27,279 nt of DNA from Chloroflexota bacterium (GTDB lineage Bacteria; Chloroflexota; Dehalococcoidia; UBA3495). This document shows positions 24,135 to 27,279 of the stretch, piece after piece (the stretch's first letter is position 1; every line of letters begins with the position of its first letter). The translations under genes were made by a program, and so were the position numbers. A model generated the notes under the pieces. That model had not been told where the DNA came from, did not search any database, and saw nothing but the letters and a program-made list of their open reading frames with translations. Location: positions 1 to 27,279 of the forward strand of contig JADFNR010000036.1 in assembly GCA_022563275.1 (NCBI GenBank). Direction: 5' to 3'.

Positions 24135-25394
24135 CTACACCGCGCCGTTCTGGGCCAGCACGCCCTGGGCCACCAGGTCCGAGACCTGGGCTTCCGAATA
24201 GCCCAGCCAGGAAGTTAGCGCCAAGGAGGTGTGCTCGCCCAGAAGGGGGGCGCGCCGGAAGACCCAGGCATCGACACTATCCTCGGGCATGATCGGCGCT
24301 CCGGGGTAGGTCAGCTTTCCGGCCACCGGATGGTCCAATTCGACGAAATAGCCCCGGTCCAAGAGCTGCTCCATCTCCAGGATGTCTTCCATGGTGGCGA
24401 CGAAGCTGAAGCCCAGTCCGCTCTCCTGGCCGGCCTTGAAGATGTCCACCTTCTTGTTGTCGATCAGGAAGGGCAGCATGTAGGCGTCCACCTCGTCGGC
24501 ATATTCCAGGCGTCCGGCGCGGGAGGTGAACCGGGGGTCCGATAATTCTTCCCGGCCCATGATCCTGGCCACCTCGGGCCACCGGGTGTCGGGACCGGCG
24601 ATGATGCCCACGTGGCCGTCTTGGCAGGGGTAGATGCCCCAGGCGGCCCGGCCGTAGCCCCGGTTGCCAACCCGGTTGTACTCCTGGCCCGAGTAGCTGT
24701 ACTGCATCAGCGCGTTTTCCAGGATGTTGGTGGCATATTCGGCGATGGATACGTCGATCTGCTGGCCCTCGCCCGTCTCTTCGGCGTACATCAGGGCGGC
24801 CATGGTGGCGGCGAAGGCGTTCTGTCCCGCGCCCAATTGGGCCAGGGGCATGCCCTCTTTCAGGGGTTCCTGGTCCGGCTCTCCGGTGATGTTCATCAAC
24901 CCGCCAATGGCGTAGAGGTTTAGCTCCGCCGCCTTCCAGTCCCGGTAGGGGCCGGTCTGGCCGAAGTTGGAGATGGACGTCACCACCAGGGCCGGGTTGG
25001 CTTTCCGCAACTCCGTATACGACAGCCCCAGACGGTCCATGCCGCCGGGCGCGAAATTCTCAACCAGGATGTCAGCCTTGGCCGCCAATTCCAAGACCAC
25101 CCGCCGCCCCTCAGCCGACTTCAAATCCAAAGCCAAACTCTGCTTGGCCGTATTCAGATAAAGAAACCAAGCCCCGTCTTCCGGAGCCATCCCCTCCTTT
25201 TCCAAAGAGGGGTCAGGGGGGATTTCCGGCCCACCCGAAGCAAACGGTCCCAGCCAACGGGCCCCGTCCCCTCTGCCCAGACGCTCGATCTTGACCACGT
25301 CCGCGCCCAGGCCGGACAGTAGTTTGGTGCAGTACGGCCCGGCGATATAGTGGCTCAGGTCCAAGACCTTGACCCCTTCCAACAGTCCTGGCAT
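24135..25394 (-). CDS. CaiB/BaiF family CoA-transferase without canonical Asp and with in-frame repeat insertion
   Basis: A 419-residue protein: MPGLLEGVKVLDLSHYIAGP (1-20), LGADVVKIERLGRGDGARW, LVENFAPGGMDRLGLSYTEL (about 110-129) and the C-terminal LGEHTSLAL place it in class III CoA-transferases. Two oddities: the segment normally holding the nucleophilic Asp reads AQLGAGQNAFAA (about 185-196), with no aspartate; and residues 56-69 (PEIPPDPSLEKEGM) are encoded by a palindromic repeat (25190-25227), an apparent insertion before the conserved FLYLNTAKQSLALDL. ATG 25394 has GGAG eight bases upstream; the frame stays open to 25553 but without family sequence or ribosome binding site. It may be the inactive or regulatory partner of the following gene, or act through another residue. 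Confidence 0.9.
   Translation of the reverse strand: MPGLLEGVKVLDLSHYIAGPYCTKLLSGLGADVVKIERLGRGDGARWLGPFASGGPEIPPDPSLEKEGMAPEDGAWFLYLNTAKQSLALDLKSAEGRRVVLELAAKADILVENFAPGGMDRLGLSYTELRKANPALVVTSISNFGQTGPYRDWKAAELNLYAIGGLMNITGEPDQEPLKEGMPLAQLGAGQNAFAATMAALMYAEETGEGQQIDVSIAEYATNILENALMQYSYSGQEYNRVGNRGYGRAAWGIYPCQDGHVGIIAGPDTRWPEVARIMGREELSDPRFTSRAGRLEYADEVDAYMLPFLIDNKKVDIFKAGQESGLGFSFVATMEDILEMEQLLDRGYFVELDHPVAGKLTYPGAPIMPEDSVDAWVFRRAPLLGEHTSLALTSWLGYSEAQVSDLVAQGVLAQNGAV
25190..25227. repeat. palindromic repeat inserted in frame within a CoA-transferase gene
   Basis: CCCCTCCTTT...AAAGAGGGG pairs as a stem, followed by TCAGGGGGGATTTCC. The same GGAAATCCCCC-type arms form the outer ends of the intergenic element at 26669-26762. 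It adds about 14 residues without breaking the frame. Confidence 0.8.
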
Positions 25395-25558
25395 CGATAA
25401 ATCTCCAAAAAAGTGGCTGCCCTGGCAGCCGCTGAAATTGTTGCACCGGCAGTTGGGAAATGCAACCGCGCCTGTGCCCTGACTCCTATTATGGTATTCT
25501 TCTGCCCAATATCTCGCGTGCTTGACGCGGCACGTCCTGGCCTCTGGAGGCAACCTAT

Positions 25559-26671
25559 ATGGAACGACCCATCTTCCAGCCGGTGGGCACCCCGGTCGAA
25601 GAACTGGACACCCCGGCGTTGGTGGTCGACCTGGACGTCATGGACCGTAATATCCAGACCTTCCAGGGCTATTTCGCGGACAAGGCGGCCAAAGCCAGGC
25701 CCGTGGTCACCAGCCACCTCTGCCCTCAGATCGCCCACCGGCAACTGGCCGCCGGCGGCACCGTGGGCGGCATCGCCGTGACCACCCTGGGCGAGGCCGA
25801 GGTGTTCGCCAACTCGGGGTTCACCGACATACTTCTGGCCAACCAGGTGGTGACCGTCTCCAAGATCCGGCGGCTATGCGCTCTGGCGGGCCAGACCAGC
25901 ATCGGGATCGCGGTGGACAACCCGGATAACGCCAAGCAACTCTCATTAGGCGCCGTGGCGGCCGGTGTGGAGTTGCGGGTGCTGGTCGAGATCGACGCCG
26001 GCATGGGCCGTTGCGGCATATCGCCCGGCATCCATGCCGTGGCCCTAGCCCAGAGCATCAGCGGGCTGCCGGGACTCAAGTTTGAGGGCGTCATGGGCTC
26101 GGTGCCCGGACCCAATGGTGGTGAAGACCCGTCGCAGCATACAGCCAAGACCAAGGCGAACCTCCAGATAATCCTGGACAACAAAGAGGCCATTGAACAG
26201 GGCGGCGTGCCCGTGGCGGTGGTCAGTGTCGGCGGCACCCACTGCTACGCCCAAGCGATACAGATGCCGGGAGTGACCGAGGTCCGGGCGGGGCGCTATC
26301 CGCTGATGGACCACCGGCTGAAGTCTTTCTTGCCCGAACTTAACCCGGCGGCCAAGATTTTGGCGTCGGTGATTGCTCACCCCATCGACGGTTTGGCGGT
26401 CTTGGACGCGGGACACAAGGCGACGGCCCCCGACCAGGGCAGACCCGTTCTGGAAGGGATCGAAGGCGGGAACGCCACCCGGTTCAGCGCTGAGCACGGC
26501 ATAGTGGAACTGGAGGGCGACGCCCAGCGCAAGCTGAACCCTGGCGACAAGGCCTGGCTGGTGCCCTACGAACTGGGCGCCTGCGTGAACCAATACGACT
26601 ACATCCGCGCGGTCAAGAACGGCAAACTAGAGGGCTTCTGGCCCATCTCAGCACGAGGGAGATTGGCGTAG
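25559..26671 (+). CDS. D-threonine aldolase/DSD1-like (alanine racemase N-domain fold) protein lacking the PLP lysine
   Basis: A 370-residue protein with the family layout: GTPVEELDTPALVVDLDVMDRNI (about 10-31 in two parts), ARPVVTSHLCPQIAHRQLAAG (about 46-65), GIAVTTLGEAEVFANSGF, VLVEIDAGMGRCG (about 142-154), and a C-terminal domain with LDAGHKA and VPYELGACVNQYD. In active relatives the motif is RPHxKTHK, whose Lys binds pyridoxal phosphate. Here it reads RPVVTSHL, with Thr51 in place of the Lys, and the C-terminal PNHxC metal-ligand motif is also altered. The protein is otherwise well kept and full-length, so a new or non-PLP function is likely. GGAGG precedes ATG 25559. Confidence 0.85.
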   Translation: MERPIFQPVGTPVEELDTPALVVDLDVMDRNIQTFQGYFADKAAKARPVVTSHLCPQIAHRQLAAGGTVGGIAVTTLGEAEVFANSGFTDILLANQVVTVSKIRRLCALAGQTSIGIAVDNPDNAKQLSLGAVAAGVELRVLVEIDAGMGRCGISPGIHAVALAQSISGLPGLKFEGVMGSVPGPNGGEDPSQHTAKTKANLQIILDNKEAIEQGGVPVAVVSVGGTHCYAQAIQMPGVTEVRAGRYPLMDHRLKSFLPELNPAAKILASVIAHPIDGLAVLDAGHKATAPDQGRPVLEGIEGGNATRFSAEHGIVELEGDAQRKLNPGDKAWLVPYELGACVNQYDYIRAVKNGKLEGFWPISARGRLA

Positions 26672-26762
26672 AAATCCCCCCAACCCCCCTTTATCCCGAT
26701 TCAAATCGGGAGGGGGCTTCCTAGTTTCCCCCTTTCGTAAAGGGGGACTAAGGGGGATTTCC
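26669..26762. repeat. MITE-like palindromic intergenic element
   Basis: Outer arms GAAATCCCCCCAACCCCCC and GGGGGACTAAGGGGGATTTC are near-inverted repeats. Inside are two nested hairpins, CCCGATT...AATCGGG (26695-26711) and CCCCCTTT...AAAGGGGG. It starts within the last codons of the Lys-less gene and fills the gap to the next gene's ribosome binding site. Confidence 0.85.
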
Positions 26763-26789
26763 GCTACCACTCGGAAACGGAGTTTTTTT

Positions 26790-27279
26790 ATGGAAGAGAT
26801 TTACCGGCCCACGCCGGGGACGCCCATGGAAGACCTGGACACCCCTTGCCTGGTCATCGACATGGACGACCTGGACCACAACATGGATGTCATCGCCGAT
26901 ACCTATGAGGGGCGGAGCGCCAAGCTCCGGGGCCACGCCAAGAACCACAAGACCCCGGCCATCGCCCACCGGCAGATACGCCGGGGCGGCACTGTGGGCG
27001 GGGTCTGCGCCGCCAAGGTCTCGGAGGCCGAGGTCATGGTCCACGGCGGCATCCCCAGCGTGTTCATCACCTCGGAGATCGTGGCGTCCATGAAGATCGA
27101 CCGGCTCTGCTCACTGGCCGGCCAGGCCGAGATGCTGGTGGCCTGCGACCAAGCGGCCAACGCCAGGGACCTATCGAAGGCGGCCAGCGCACGGGGGGTG
27201 GAACTGGGCGTGGTCATCGAGTTGGAGACGGGCCTGCGCCGCTGTGGGGTGCGGGAGATCGATGCCGGAGTGGCCCTGG
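26790..27279 (+). CDS. D-threonine aldolase/DSD1-like PLP-dependent protein (partial, C-terminus beyond window)
   Basis: The first 163 residues are visible: GTPMEDLDTPCLVIDMDDLD, then RGHAKNHKTPAIAHRQ with Lys51 at the PLP-binding position, GGVCAAKVSEAEVMVHGGI and VVIELETGLRRCGV. This is a tandem paralogue of the preceding gene, which lost the lysine. Family knowledge: such enzymes cleave D-threonine or 3-hydroxyaspartate-type amino acids or racemise amino acids, with a metal site in the C-terminal domain not visible here. The ATG at 26790 follows ACGGAG with a T7 spacer. The amidohydrolase and HpcH/HpaI aldolase elsewhere in the window fit D-amino-acid and hydroxy-acid catabolism, but they are not linked in an operon. 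Confidence 0.9.
   Translation, partial: MEEIYRPTPGTPMEDLDTPCLVIDMDDLDHNMDVIADTYEGRSAKLRGHAKNHKTPAIAHRQIRRGGTVGGVCAAKVSEAEVMVHGGIPSVFITSEIVASMKIDRLCSLAGQAEMLVACDQAANARDLSKAASARGVELGVVIELETGLRRCGVREIDAGVAL

Noticed and set aside
25395..25553. 53-residue N-terminal extension of the upstream CoA-transferase
   Set aside because: No family sequence and no ribosome binding site; it reaches into the divergent promoter region, and ATG 25394 with GGAG matches the usual start.

Overview
The window reads as a chromosomal segment of a high-GC, gene-dense bacterium with Shine-Dalgarno-led starts and frequent TTG/GTG start codons. The gene content (CaiB/BaiF CoA-transferases, stand-alone enoyl-CoA hydratase-fold proteins, paired acyl-CoA dehydrogenases, a DUF35/thiolase pair, D-aminoacylase-type amidohydrolase, DSD1/D-threonine-aldolase-like proteins) resembles Chloroflexota of the SAR202/Dehalococcoidia side. 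That placement is an inference from gene content; there is no rRNA or other phylogenetic marker here. I see no tRNA, rRNA, CRISPR array, transposase or phage gene.

Layout. 1-2090 (minus): DUF35 Zn-ribbon/OB protein, a ParE-like toxin-antitoxin pair and a thiolase cut by the window edge; the toxin-antitoxin pair sits as a wedge between two genes that normally go together. 2185-6115 (plus): CaiC-like acyl-CoA ligase, EVE-domain protein, small unknown protein, AhpD-like protein, enoyl-CoA hydratase-fold protein. 6278-9807: stand-alone tandem SagB-type nitroreductase, convergent HpcH/HpaI aldolase, then a beta-hydroxyacid dehydrogenase ending at a 17-bp perfect-stem terminator. 9911-12516 (minus): two-gene operon of a tubulin-like putative GTPase and a 518-residue partner of unknown function, preceded by about 550 bp of non-coding, AT-richer DNA. 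13074-17853: VOC protein diverging from an amidohydrolase and two acyl-CoA dehydrogenases. 17854-20637: RecQ helicase embedded in a dense field of short palindromic repeats, with a 63-bp inverted pair bracketing the gene. 20638-25394 (minus): two CaiB/BaiF CoA-transferases, an MFS transporter and an enoyl-CoA hydratase-fold protein. 25559-end (plus): two tandem D-threonine-aldolase/DSD1-like proteins, the first lacking the PLP lysine.

How the genes work together. Most of the window serves CoA-thioester and organic-acid chemistry: uptake (MFS), CoA loading (ligase, CoA-transferases), oxidation (acyl-CoA dehydrogenases), hydration/isomerisation (hydratase-fold proteins), thiolysis (thiolase with DUF35) and processing of hydroxy acids, oxo acids and D-amino-acid derivatives. 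A recurring theme is that several enzymes lack textbook catalytic residues, suggesting subfamilies with altered chemistry.

The most novel-looking items are the minimal split tubulin-like operon (9911-12516), the Lys-less/Lys-containing racemase-fold tandem (25559-27279), a palindromic repeat that has entered a CoA-transferase reading frame (25190-25227), and a repeat-flanked toxin-antitoxin wedge that left a relic start behind (904-1626).
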